Source: Candidatus Bathyarchaeota archaeon (lineage in GTDB: Archaea; Thermoproteota; Bathyarchaeia; 40CM-2-53-6; DTDX01). Taken from it: a DNA stretch of 64,000 nucleotides. The first letter of the stretch is position 1; every line of letters starts with the position of its first letter. Both the position numbers and the translations under genes were made by a program. This document shows, in pieces, positions 16,209-24,903 of this stretch. The stretch is from contig JAGTRF010000005.1 of assembly GCA_018396775.1 (NCBI GenBank), positions 1-64,000 of the forward strand, read 5' to 3'. The notes under the pieces are model-generated. The model had not been told where the DNA came from, did no database searches, and worked only from the letters and a program-made list of their open reading frames with translations.

Positions 16209-17012
16209 GTGAAACAGTATTGAGAGAAAAAAATATTTTAACCATAACAATTCTTGAAGGAATGGAAAAATCAGAGGCGCGTCCACTGTGCTATCTCTGG
16301 ACTAAAAGGGAAAAGAGTTATGTGAAACAAGTGCTTACAAATGAGGTAGTAATGAGCTCTGAGTTTAGGAAAAAGGTAGTAACTGCTAGAGGTTTTTGTA
16401 ACCGTCATGCATATATGCTATATCAAGCTATTAATGAAAGTGGAATTGAAGATGGTTTAGGCTATGCTCTTTATATGAAAGATGTTATTGAAAAATTGGG
16501 AAAACAACTTTCTTCCCTATGTACAAATTTACTTAATGCTTCTGAACCCCAAGAAGGCAGAATGTTGTTTCGGAAAAAATCAAGTATTATCGCGTTAAAT
16601 GATTTGGTAAAGCGCTTAATAAAACATGAAACTCAAAGACAACAATATCCGATATGTGAATACTTATGGTTAATGGACCAAATATATTTGCATACGCTTG
16701 CTCAGATGCTTGATGATGAAGACTTCAGAAAAGATTTCAGTTCATCAAAAGGGCTTTATTCCACATTTCGTATCTGCTATACAAATGATTCGTGTAATGA
16801 AACTTAAGAATCCAATTTATATAATCCAAGCCCTTCTTGATATTGAAGTAAAACAGTTTCAATTGATAGAAAACCTTCTATCAGAATTTACAAGAAAACA
16901 AAGCTGGGACTTTAGAAATGAACCTGCTGGACCAGAAGTAAAAGCAAACTTTCTTGCATTAAACTTTTTAGTTGGTGCAAAAGGATTTTACATGAGGAAA
17001 ATAAATCTTTAG
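16205..17012 (+). pseudogene. DUF6062-like cysteine-motif protein with frameshift
   Basis: The first frame (16205 to ~16752) has RPLCYLWTKREKSYVKQVLTNEVV, then VVTARGFCNRHAYMLYQ, then QYPICEYLWLMDQIY and DFRKDFSSSKGL. It then runs out of frame to a TGA at 16805. The homologous ending continues in another frame: IPHFVSAIQMIRVMKLKN...QSWDFRNEPAGPEVKANFLALNFLVGAKG to TAG 17010-17012. A 2-base loss at the conserved GLCxPHF motif explains the shift. Both expected CPxC motifs have lost the first Cys by one transition each (CGT Arg, TAT Tyr). Decay is therefore likely. The family has no settled function; the Cys and His motifs point to metal binding. Confidence 0.65.
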
Positions 17013-17536
17013 CCAATTAATTTTTAGGAAAAAGAGTGAGAACTCATCATTCTAGGAGTATTTCTAAATAATTCAACTTAAAAATTCAAAGCTTATGTTG
17101 CAATAAATAATCTTAATGAAAGTGATGCAATGGTAAAGATGTTGAAACGTGGGATAGCTAACTCCTGAGCATATTAAATAAATCAAATGAAGTGTTTAGA
17201 GACTATGCTGATGAAGATTAAACAATTAAAAGGAAGGTTACGGAATAATTTATAAAAAAAGCTTTTAAAAGTATTATAACCGTTTTTAATGGAAAAAATA
17301 TATCAACAATCACTTTACCCTAACTTGAGAAGAAAGCTAGAAAAGGCTAATGTCAGCGTTAGCGGATACCATATATTTACAAGTAAATTTCACCTCATTA
17401 AGAAGCATATAATTTTTATTTAAGCTTATTTTAGGGTTTTTGCATTACATTGAATCTTGATTTAATGTTAAATATGCTTCAAGCATCAAGGATAATACTC
17501 TAAAACGATGCGGTTAAAAAAAAGGAGAGTTGGGTT
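17013..17536. other. Non-coding spacer
   Basis: I see no protein-like frame and no structured RNA. It separates two convergent transcription units and may contain their terminators (several short T-runs). Confidence 0.4.
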
Positions 17537-18919
17537 TCAACGTCTTTGTTTTTTAAACGCCACAATTATAATAGAGACTAAGCTGATTAAGGCTAGGTAA
17601 GGCGCTAGAATTATAAGCTTATTAACCATGTAAACTTTGCCACCAACATATGGAGGTCTAGTTGGTGGAGGTGAAATCGGTGGAGAATTCCCAAAATTGT
17701 TATTAAGGCTTTCATAAGGTCCATCCTCATCCGCCTCTAGAGTTATAGGCCCTATCAATATTGGAGTTGTCGCTTCTCTTCCTGCAGGCTCCTCAATTTT
17801 AACGTAGAAAGTATAGCTTCCATGTTCAACGTCTTCTAGGTTGAAGCAGTAGCTCCCCTTAAGTTGGTTCTCACCAGTCAATAAAGGATTACCCTCCGGA
17901 TAAGGGTAGTTAAAGGCGCCTTCATAATATTTTTCAGCTAATGTTTTCATATCCGGGCCTAGAAGTGTAACCGTGACACCATCAATACCCTGTTCAACTT
18001 CAGCGTCAAATAAACCGTCTCTATCTAAATCATTAAATTTTATACCGCATATATGGAAGGAATATGTTGGCTCCTCCGGATCCTCCGGGTCATCTTGAGG
18101 TTTTTGATGAACTATTTTATTCCCTTTCGCGAATGCATGTGTTGTAGCCCCTCTCGTCCAGGAATGCTGGTCGAAATTATGGCCAGTTCCAATATCAGCA
18201 TCATATGGATCATAGCTATTATGTAAAGGCAACCAATATTTTGTATCTCCCCCTTTAGGTATCTTCGAATAGTAAAGGTTCATCCTATCACCATCTGAGA
18301 TACCATTGATGCTTGTCGGGTAGTTTCCCTCCGCGTAATGTGCTTCAGTAGCTTTAAAGAAAAACCAGAACATTGAATCTCCAACTAAACCTTGGCACTT
18401 TACATTAACTATAAGCTTGATTGTTTCCCCAGGCCTTAAGACTCTAAGTGTATTTTCAAATTGGCTTGAAGCTGTATAAGCATCTAGCGTATCGCTGGGT
18501 TTTCCCAACTTCCAAGTATATATGTGAACTGTTTGAGTAGTAGAGTAGGGTGAATAAATAGCTGACCCATCCAGCTCGCCATAAACGGTTCCACTAATCC
18601 TAAGCGTATTCGTTGAGTCATATATTTCCCATTTAGCTTCTAAGGAGTCTATCTGGACACGGCTTGGGTTAAGATTTGCCGCTGCAAGAGTGATATATTG
18701 AATCGTAGAAGCTACATCATCAAGGGATGCTCCTGCTGTATTCTTAAAAGTTACGGTAACGGTTTCTCCTCCATCTAACTCAAGCACATTATCTTCAACA
18801 GATCCACTTGGTGCTCCAATTGATCCGCTTGGGGCCGCGTTAGAGACATTGCATAACGCAATAATAAGGATGAATGAAATAAAAATTGCAAGTATTACTT
18901 TTTCTTTAAGGTGAATCAC
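17537..18919 (-). CDS. Secreted surface protein with SdrD-B-like domain and C-terminal membrane anchor
   Basis: 460 residues from GTG 18919, chosen because a strong GGGAGG site lies 6 bases upstream; a longer frame to ATG 18976 has no such site. Residues 1-~28 are a signal peptide (ILAIFISFILIIALCNVSNA). The middle (~60-250) is beta-rich. Residues ~290-410 hold an SdrD-B/CNA-B-like repeat with a calcium-type loop (CGIKFNDLDRDGLFDAEVEQG) and DGVTVTLLG. A proline-rich linker (PPISPPPTRPPYVGG) leads to a single helix and the basic tail FKKQRR. It is an S-layer- or adhesin-like protein; the ligand is unknown. Confidence 0.8.
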   Translation of the reverse strand: MIHLKEKVILAIFISFILIIALCNVSNAAPSGSIGAPSGSVEDNVLELDGGETVTVTFKNTAGASLDDVASTIQYITLAAANLNPSRVQIDSLEAKWEIYDSTNTLRISGTVYGELDGSAIYSPYSTTQTVHIYTWKLGKPSDTLDAYTASSQFENTLRVLRPGETIKLIVNVKCQGLVGDSMFWFFFKATEAHYAEGNYPTSINGISDGDRMNLYYSKIPKGGDTKYWLPLHNSYDPYDADIGTGHNFDQHSWTRGATTHAFAKGNKIVHQKPQDDPEDPEEPTYSFHICGIKFNDLDRDGLFDAEVEQGIDGVTVTLLGPDMKTLAEKYYEGAFNYPYPEGNPLLTGENQLKGSYCFNLEDVEHGSYTFYVKIEEPAGREATTPILIGPITLEADEDGPYESLNNNFGNSPPISPPPTRPPYVGGKVYMVNKLIILAPYLALISLVSIIIVAFKKQRR

Positions 18920-19152
18920 ATTAACCTCCCTCTTAATCAAGCTTATCATATAAATAATATTAATTTCTATATTCAATATTTAAGAGTTGCTCTATACTGA
19001 TGAATTCACCTATTACGCTTCATTAATTTAACAATTTTTAAGAGATTAAAGCAATTTAGTTGCTTAAACATAGTATCCGAACTAATTTATAGAACAATAA
19101 AGAAAAACAAACTTTATATTTATATTAAACATCTTATATTTTAGGTGATTGT

Positions 19153-19392
19153 ATGTTTAAGCGTACAACCATACTCCTTGAACAAGATATTTACAAGAAG
19201 CTTATTGAGGAAAGCTTAAGAAAATATGGAACTACAAAAGCAATATCCAGAGTTTTAAATGAATTGCTTAAGAACGCTTTTAAGGGTGAAGCGGAAGTTT
19301 TAAATCTTCTTCTATCCGAGAAGGTTGCAAGAACAACTGTTAAGGAGTTTGAAGAATTTCGCAGGGGGCTATCTAAAGGGTTAGAATCATGA
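19153..19392 (+). CDS. vapB: VapB-type antitoxin
   Basis: 79 residues. The N-terminus is a ribbon-helix-helix-like segment (FKRTTILLEQDIYKKLIEESLRKYGTTKAISRVLNELLKNAF) followed by a helical tail that should wrap around the toxin. A TATA-rich stretch (ctttatattta, ~19110) and AGGTGAT precede the ATG. The gene overlaps the PIN-domain toxin by 4 bases, the usual arrangement, and its product should repress the shared promoter. Confidence 0.8.
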   Translation: MFKRTTILLEQDIYKKLIEESLRKYGTTKAISRVLNELLKNAFKGEAEVLNLLLSEKVARTTVKEFEEFRRGLSKGLES

Positions 19393-19814
19393 TTCTAGAC
19401 ACTATATACTTACTACCTCTTGCGCGGATTGCTATAGACCTTGATTTATTGGATGCGATAGCTAAAGGAAAAACTAGTTTAAAGCTTGAGGATATAACAG
19501 TAAGCTTAATCTCTATATTTGAGCTTCAAGCAAAAGCTGCAAAGCTTATGGTTCCAGCTGAATTTGTAGTTAAAGCTACAAATGCGATATTTAATGCTTT
19601 TAAAGTTGAACCCTTTTATAAACCTGAAATAATTAAAGTTAGCTACGAGCTGAAGAAATTAATTCCAGATTATATAGATTGCGTGATAGTAGCTACAGCT
19701 ATTATGCTAAAGGAAAACTTAATTACTGAAGACTCTTTAATTTTAGCCAACGCTGAAGCGATAAAAAAAGAGTACGGTGTAAATGTGTTAAGCTTTAAGG
19801 ATGTTGTCAAATAG
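19389..19814 (+). CDS. vapC: VapC-type PIN-domain toxin
   Basis: 141 residues of PIN-domain layout: the first acidic residue is in MILDTIYLLPLARI, a Glu in SLISIFELQAKAAKL, then the Asp of DYIDCVIVATAIML and a late acidic residue in LITEDSLILANAEA. These supply the usual metal-binding acidic set of a PIN ribonuclease. Toxins of this family cleave tRNA or rRNA when the antitoxin is lost. Translation is coupled to the antitoxin by the overlapping start and stop. Confidence 0.83.
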   Translation: MILDTIYLLPLARIAIDLDLLDAIAKGKTSLKLEDITVSLISIFELQAKAAKLMVPAEFVVKATNAIFNAFKVEPFYKPEIIKVSYELKKLIPDYIDCVIVATAIMLKENLITEDSLILANAEAIKKEYGVNVLSFKDVVK

Positions 19815-20205
19815 ATTGAAATTCTAAAATTTCCATTATAAAGGTTTGTCCAATGTAAGCCTTCTTTTCATTCCGCCTGGGAGATTCTTAATTGTTATAC
19901 CTTTCTATCTTTAAGATGAAGCTTTAGAGCTTCTAAAGCTTTATCTTTAACTTCATCCCTTTGGAATGCATTAAAGGCTCTTAAAGACTGTAAAATCATG
20001 GTTATAATTAATTAAAGTAGTAACTAGGTTGAAAATGAAAATCTTTAACAGGAATAAATCCAGCTTTAAATAGGTTTTATCAATAAAGTTAGAAATAGCT
20101 TCAAATTGTATCGATTCTTAAATTTAGCTGCTAAATGGTTTAGCGATAAGCTTGTAGCTGTTCTATTAGATAGAAATAAATAAAAGAATTAATCTTTAGT
20201 AAAAT
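19815..20205. other. Non-coding spacer
   Basis: No supported gene. A short frame near 20090-20180 (ending WFSDKLVAVLLDRNK) lacks a start codon and is probably chance or relic sequence. Confidence 0.35.
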
Positions 20206-20220
20206 TTGAGGAGAATGGTT

Positions 20221-20484
20221 TTGCGCAAGATTTTTTACTATTGTTTAACAGGGTTTCTTTTAGCTTTAATGCTAGTTTTAACTAATTCCTTTATTGTTGA
20301 GCAGAAAATTGCTGTTAAACAGCTTACCGCTGAAAAAAATGAGCCTGAGGTGAAAGCGTTAATAAATAAGCCTTCCATAAATTTGATTTCGCAAGATTTT
20401 CCTTTATTAATTTATGCTTTAATAGCTGGTTTAACCGTTTATTTAATTGTTAAACATTATTATGTTAAAGAAGATTTAAAGTAA
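20221..20484 (+). CDS. Small two-helix membrane protein
   Basis: 87 residues from TTG 20221, which sits 7 bases behind GAGGAG; the in-frame ATG at 20215 is too close to that site. Helix 1 is YYCLTGFLLALMLVLTNSFIV, helix 2 is FPLLIYALIAGLTVYLIVK, joined by a ~30-residue polar loop, so both ends should face the cytoplasm. No family is recognised. It ends 9 bases before the convergent PfpI-type gene. Confidence 0.55.
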   Translation: MRKIFYYCLTGFLLALMLVLTNSFIVEQKIAVKQLTAEKNEPEVKALINKPSINLISQDFPLLIYALIAGLTVYLIVKHYYVKEDLK

Positions 20485-20493
20485 ATTAGCGGT

Positions 20494-21015
20494 TTATTCG
20501 TTAAGCCTTGTTAAAGCGTTAAGGATTTCTTTACAGAAATATGGTAAATCATCCGGTTTTCTTGAGGTAATAATATTTCCATCAACAACTACCGGTTCAT
20601 CTATAAATTTTGCTCCAGCATTTTTTAAGTCTGTGGATATAGATTTATATCCTGTAACTTTTCTTCCCTTAATTACATCTGCTTCTATAAGCATTTGGGG
20701 TCCATGGCATATTGCAGCAATAATCTTTCCTTTTTTAAAAGCTTCTTTAATTAAATCAACAAGTTCTTTATTCATTCTCATTTTATCTGGCGCTCTTCCA
20801 CCAGGAATAATGATTACATCATATTCATTTATGTTTAAATTTTTAGGAGATAAATTTGAAGTTACAGAAATGCCTCTTTTCCCTTTATAAATTTTGTTAG
20901 CTTCAGAACCAATAAAATACACTTTAAATCCAGCTTCTTGAAGCCTATAATATGGATAAATTAATTCAACATCTTCAAATTCTTCATCAACAAAAATTAA
21001 TGCTTTTCTCTTCAA
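20494..21015 (-). CDS. PfpI/DJ-1 family protein (protease- or deglycase-like)
   Basis: 173 residues, full length for the family. The nucleophile elbow is IAAICHGPQMLIEA (Cys followed by His), and the supporting acidic residue is in FVDEEFEDVELIYPYYRL. VTGYKSISTDLKNAGAKFIDEPVVVDGNIITSRKPDDLPYF is the typical C-terminal half of archaeal PfpI. Members are reported as intracellular peptidases or as deglycases of methylglyoxal-modified substrates; the sequence does not decide between them. It has its own promoter region and is convergent with the small membrane protein. Confidence 0.9.
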   Translation of the reverse strand: MKRKALIFVDEEFEDVELIYPYYRLQEAGFKVYFIGSEANKIYKGKRGISVTSNLSPKNLNINEYDVIIIPGGRAPDKMRMNKELVDLIKEAFKKGKIIAAICHGPQMLIEADVIKGRKVTGYKSISTDLKNAGAKFIDEPVVVDGNIITSRKPDDLPYFCKEILNALTRLNE

Positions 21016-21115
21016 CTTGGAAGCCTCCTCTTTTATTAAATGTAATTACTCCTAAATTTAAAAATGTTTTTTAAAGAGAAATTGGTTTTTAGAGTTAAAA
21101 ACTACGGGGATTTAA

Positions 21116-22240
21116 TTGTCAATTAAAATAGGAAAGATTATGGATATAGAGATTAAGCTTCATTACACTTGGTTAATAATTTTCTTTTTTATTACTTGGA
21201 GTATAGCTTTAGGGTATGCGCGTCTTCAATATTTAAATCTTCCATCAATCTTTTATTGGATTATAGGTGTCGCAACAGCTTTTATAGTTTTCCTCTCTGT
21301 TCTTATTCATGAGCTTTTCCATTCATTAATAGCTAAAAGAAAAGGTTTACCTGTTCCAAGAATTACTTTATTTATTTTTGGTGGTGTAGCTGAAATAGCT
21401 GAGGAACCTAAAAATCCTATTGTTGAATTTAAAATGGCTGCAGCTGGACCATTATCTAGCTTAATGATAGCTATGGTTTTCGCTTTAGGATGGATTGCTT
21501 CACGATTTTTAAATCTTTCGCCTTTAATTAAAGCTCCTTTGCAATATGGGTTTACAATAAATTTAATGCTTGCTTTATTTAATTTAATTCCAGCTTTTCC
21601 AATGGATGGAGGAAGAATATTTAGAGCAATTGTTTGGAAAAGAACAAACGATGTTGTTAAAGCTACTAGAACTTCAGCTTTAGTTGCGGAAGGTTTCTCA
21701 TATATGTTTATGGTGTTTGGTTTTATATGGTTGTTTTTCGGTGCTTTAATGAATGGATTATGGTTGATTTTTATAGGATGGTTTCTTAAAAGCGGAGCTG
21801 AGGCTAGCTTAAGGCAGACGATAATTTCTCAAGCTTTAGCAAAAGTTAAAATAAAGGATATTATGAGTTCTCCAGTATGCACAATTAACCCAAACAATTC
21901 TTTAATGGAAGCTGTTGAAAACTGTTTTTATAAATATAAGCATGGAGGCTTTCCAGTTGTTGAAAACAATGAATTAAAAGGAATGTTAACTTTAGAAGAT
22001 TTAAGAAAAGTTCCAAAAGAAGCTTGGGGTGAAACTTTAGTAAAGCAGGCGATGACTTCTGCTGAAAAACTTTTAACAATTAAACCTGAAGATCCAGCTT
22101 TAGAAGCGTTAATAAAAATGTCAAGTTTTAAAATTGGTAGGCTTCCAGTTATAGATGAAGGTAAGCTTATTGGAATTGTTACTAGAAGCGATGTTATTCA
22201 CGCGATAAGAACTAGGCTTGAAATAGGAGAGGTTAAATAA
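21116..22240 (+). CDS. Site-2 protease family metalloprotease with two CBS domains
   Basis: 374 residues from TTG. About six membrane spans occupy residues 1-~225. The zinc motif is LIHELFHSLIAKRKG (HExxH) and the third ligand is in LFNLIPAFPMDGGRIFRAI. Residues ~245-370 form a CBS pair (IKDIMSSPVCTINPNNSLMEAV and VKQAMTSAEKLLTIKPEDPALEAL ... GRLPVIDEGKLIGIVTRSDVI). Enzymes of this kind cleave membrane-bound regulators, and the CBS pair probably senses an adenine nucleotide. The substrate is unknown. It ends 6 bases before the convergent dihydrolipoamide dehydrogenase. Confidence 0.92.
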   Translation: MSIKIGKIMDIEIKLHYTWLIIFFFITWSIALGYARLQYLNLPSIFYWIIGVATAFIVFLSVLIHELFHSLIAKRKGLPVPRITLFIFGGVAEIAEEPKNPIVEFKMAAAGPLSSLMIAMVFALGWIASRFLNLSPLIKAPLQYGFTINLMLALFNLIPAFPMDGGRIFRAIVWKRTNDVVKATRTSALVAEGFSYMFMVFGFIWLFFGALMNGLWLIFIGWFLKSGAEASLRQTIISQALAKVKIKDIMSSPVCTINPNNSLMEAVENCFYKYKHGGFPVVENNELKGMLTLEDLRKVPKEAWGETLVKQAMTSAEKLLTIKPEDPALEALIKMSSFKIGRLPVIDEGKLIGIVTRSDVIHAIRTRLEIGEVK

Positions 22241-22246
22241 TAAAAT

Positions 22247-23635
22247 TTAAAGGTGAATTGATTTATTTTTAGCTTTTAAGGCAGCTTCTTTAATTGCTTC
22301 AGATAAAGTTGGATGAGCATAAATCATATATGCTAAATCATCTATTGTTGCCTCAATCTTAATAGCTAAAGCAACTTCATGAATTAACTCGCTAGCATTT
22401 AAGCCTACTATTTGAGCGCCTAAAACTTCCCCAGTTTCCTCTTCAAAAACAATTTTTACTACGCCTCTAGCTTCTTTAAGAGTTTCCGCTCTTCCATTAG
22501 CTGAAAAAGGAAATAACGTTGTATTAACTGATTCAAATTCTTTTTTAGCTTGGTTTTCAGTTAAACCAATGAAGGCTGCTTCAGGCCAGCTGTAAACGCA
22601 TCTTGGAACAATTCTATAATCCATTTTAGAGTTTAACCCCATAGCATTTTCAGCTGCTATAATCCCTTCTTGCATAGCTGTATGCGCTAACATAAATCTG
22701 CCGGTGACATCACCGACAGCATATACTCCTGGAACATTTGTCTCCATTTTATCGTTAACTAAAATTTTTCCCCCTTCAATTTTAACATTAATGTTTTCTA
22801 ATCCAAACCCTTCTGTTAACGGTTTTCTTCCAGAAGCTAAAAGAATAATGTTTCCTTTAAATTCTTCAATGCCTTTTGGTGTTAAAACATGCACGATTTT
22901 ATTATTTAAAGCTTCTTCAATTTTTAAAGCTTTAGCGTTAGTTCGCGTTTTTACACCATTTTCTTGTAAAAGCTGGTTTAAATAATCTGTTATTTCTTCA
23001 TCTTCTCCTGGAAGAATATGAGGCATCATTTCTATTAAGCATGTTTCCGCATCTAAACCATTAAATATTGTAGCAAACTCAACCCCAACAGCTCCTCCAC
23101 CAATAACTACTAAGCTTTCTGGTTTTTCATCAAGCTTTAATGCTTCATCGCTAGTTAATACTCCCTTGCTTTCAACTCCAAGAATAGGAGGCTTAACAGG
23201 TGAAGAACCTGAAGCAACAATAACTTTTTCATATTCCACTTCTCCATTTTCCCTTCCAGAAACTTCGATAACTCCTAGTTTTTTAAATCTCCCAAAACCA
23301 GAAACAACTTTAACGCCTTTCTTCTCCATTAAAATAGATATTTTCTCAGAAATTTTATCGCTAATGCTTTTAGCCTTATTCACAGCTTCCTTAAAGTTTA
23401 ATTTAAGTTTACCCGTTTCAATATCGAATTCTCTGCTTCTTTTTAATAAATCGTAAATTTTAATTGTTTCCAATAAAGCTTTAGTTGGAATGCACCCCTT
23501 ATTAACACATGTTCCACCAAGTTTTCCACATTCTATTAAAGCTACTTTACCGCCTAGCTGAGCTGCTCTTATAGCTGCTACATAACCCCCTGGTCCACCG
23601 CCTATAACCGCTACATCAACTCTTTCTTTAAACAA
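22247..23635 (-). CDS. lpdA: Dihydrolipoamide dehydrogenase (E3)
   Basis: 462 residues from TTG, standard length. FAD-binding GGGPGGYVAAIRAAQLG is followed by the redox-active disulfide GGTCVNKGCIPTKALLE (CxxxxC), the NAD-binding VIGGGAVGVEFATIF, and the C-terminal interface His/Glu pair in YAHPTLSEAIKEA. It re-oxidises dihydrolipoamide on E2 or glycine-cleavage H protein and reduces NAD+. No E1, E2, H protein or lipoylation gene is in the window, so its partner complex is unknown. It stands alone on the minus strand between convergent and divergent neighbours. Confidence 0.95.
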   Translation of the reverse strand: MFKERVDVAVIGGGPGGYVAAIRAAQLGGKVALIECGKLGGTCVNKGCIPTKALLETIKIYDLLKRSREFDIETGKLKLNFKEAVNKAKSISDKISEKISILMEKKGVKVVSGFGRFKKLGVIEVSGRENGEVEYEKVIVASGSSPVKPPILGVESKGVLTSDEALKLDEKPESLVVIGGGAVGVEFATIFNGLDAETCLIEMMPHILPGEDEEITDYLNQLLQENGVKTRTNAKALKIEEALNNKIVHVLTPKGIEEFKGNIILLASGRKPLTEGFGLENINVKIEGGKILVNDKMETNVPGVYAVGDVTGRFMLAHTAMQEGIIAAENAMGLNSKMDYRIVPRCVYSWPEAAFIGLTENQAKKEFESVNTTLFPFSANGRAETLKEARGVVKIVFEEETGEVLGAQIVGLNASELIHEVALAIKIEATIDDLAYMIYAHPTLSEAIKEAALKAKNKSIHL

Positions 23636-23738
23636 TCTCTTTCACTTCTTGATATTGCAACTTAGGAAACGATATTTTTATAAAATACGCTTTCTCTTTT
23701 TTAAGTTAAAAACTTGTAAATGGAAGGGATTTAAGCTT

Positions 23739-23942
23739 TTGCCTTATTATTGCTTAGAATGCGGCGGCTCATTATTTTATGATTCAGAATTAAAATGTTA
23801 TGTTTGCAAAAGTTGCGGCTTAACTTTTACTATTCAACAACTTATGGATGAAAGTAAAAAGGAAAGTGGAGAAAATAATTTTGAAGAAAAAAGAAGGAAG
23901 CAAAAAGAGTATTTAAAATGGTGGGCTTCAAAGAAAACTTAA
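23739..23942 (+). CDS. Small zinc-ribbon protein
   Basis: 67 residues from TTG 23739; a longer in-frame extension to 23649 overlaps the divergent promoter area and looks non-coding. The N-terminus is a zinc ribbon (YYCLECGGSLFYDSELKCYVCKSCGLTFTIQQL, two CxxC knuckles), followed by a charged helix rich in Glu, Lys and Arg ending KWWASKKT. It resembles small archaeal zinc-ribbon proteins of unknown function, possibly nucleic-acid binding. It lies 12 bases before the CinA-like gene and may be co-transcribed with it. Confidence 0.65.
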   Translation: MPYYCLECGGSLFYDSELKCYVCKSCGLTFTIQQLMDESKKESGENNFEEKRRKQKEYLKWWASKKT

Positions 23943-23954
23943 TGTGTAAAAATA

Positions 23955-24773
23955 ATGAGCTGTATTATTGAATTAATTTGTGTTGGAAACGAGTTGCTAA
24001 TAGGGAAAATACTGAATAAAAACGGTTATTGGCTTTCTAAGCAAATCACTAAGGTTGGTGGAAAAGTTGTTAAAGAAACAGTTGTTAAAGATGATGTAAA
24101 TGAAATTTCATCAGCAATTAGAGAAGCTTTAAAAAGAAGCCCAGATTTTATAATTACTTCTGGAGGGTTAGGTTCAACTCCAGATGATTTAACTTTAAAA
24201 GGTGTAGCTAAAGCTTTAAAAAAGCATTTAAAATTAAATCATGAAGCTCTTTTCTTTCTAAAAGAGAAATACTTAAAGTTAGGCTGCAGGAAAAAAATTA
24301 AATTAAATAAAGCTAGGCTTAAAATGGCTACTTTGCCTGAAACCTCCACTCCTTTACGGAACCCGGTAGGAACAGCTCCAGCAGTTTTAATTAAGCATGG
24401 GAAAACATGCTTAATCTGTTTGCCTGGAGTGCCTAATGAATTAAAAGCTATTTTTAAAAAAGAAGTTTTAAAATTGATTTTGGAAAAAACTAAGGGGAAA
24501 AAATTTTATGAAGAAAGCATTATTACTCGAGGAGTTATTGAATCTGAAATTTCATCTTTAATAAAGAAGCTTAAAGAGAAGCATCCTGAAGTTTACTTGA
24601 AATCTCATCCTAAAGGGGGAAAAAGCGTTAGCGAATCTCTTTTAGAGCTTCACTTCTCAACTTTCTCGATGGAAAAGAAAGATGCTGAAGAAAAGGTTTT
24701 AAATGCTATAACAAGCTTTATAAAAATGTTGATAAATAGGGGCCGCTCAAGAACCCGAGTTAAAAATCATTAA
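23955..24773 (+). CDS. CinA/MoaB-like molybdopterin-binding-fold protein
   Basis: 272 residues. The N-terminal domain is the MoCF fold: LICVGNELLIGKILNKNGYWLSKQI, then DFIITSGGLGSTPDDLTLKGVAKAL (the GGxGxxxDD motif), then NPVGTAPAVLIKHGKTCLICLPGVPNELKAIF. This matches the N-terminal half of CinA and archaeal COG1058 proteins, which include pyridine-nucleotide pyrophosphatases acting in NAD repair. There is no C-terminal NMN deamidase domain, as usual in archaea. The last residues (RGRSRTRVKNH) are encoded by a structured inverted repeat (24740-24812) and may be a late extension. Confidence 0.9.
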   Translation: MSCIIELICVGNELLIGKILNKNGYWLSKQITKVGGKVVKETVVKDDVNEISSAIREALKRSPDFIITSGGLGSTPDDLTLKGVAKALKKHLKLNHEALFFLKEKYLKLGCRKKIKLNKARLKMATLPETSTPLRNPVGTAPAVLIKHGKTCLICLPGVPNELKAIFKKEVLKLILEKTKGKKFYEESIITRGVIESEISSLIKKLKEKHPEVYLKSHPKGGKSVSESLLELHFSTFSMEKKDAEEKVLNAITSFIKMLINRGRSRTRVKNH

Positions 24774-24812
24774 TTACTTCATCATTATCTAGCCTGATCT
24801 TCATAGCGGCCC
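24740..24812. repeat. Inverted repeat bracketing the 3' end of the CinA-like gene
   Basis: GGGCCGCT (24740-24747) is matched exactly by AGCGGCCC (24805-24812), enclosing 57 bases that include the stop codon at 24771-24773. The GC-rich arms stand out in the AT-rich background. On the minus strand the loop contains ATGAAGA and ATGATGA, which look like C boxes, but no convincing D box pair closes a C/D guide RNA. It could be a terminator-like structure or a small RNA. Confidence 0.4.
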
Positions 24813-24903
24813 AATTGAATTAATTTAAATTTACGCGTTTAAAAATTTTTAGTTTAAATACCAGTATTTTTAAAAATGCTTTTAGGAGGGAGGTTTTTTA
24901 TTC

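Noticed and set aside
16698-17012. Separate small gene overlapping the DUF6062-like frame
   Set aside because: The peptide IPHFVSAIQ... continues the homology of the upstream frame exactly, so it is the frameshifted end of the same gene.
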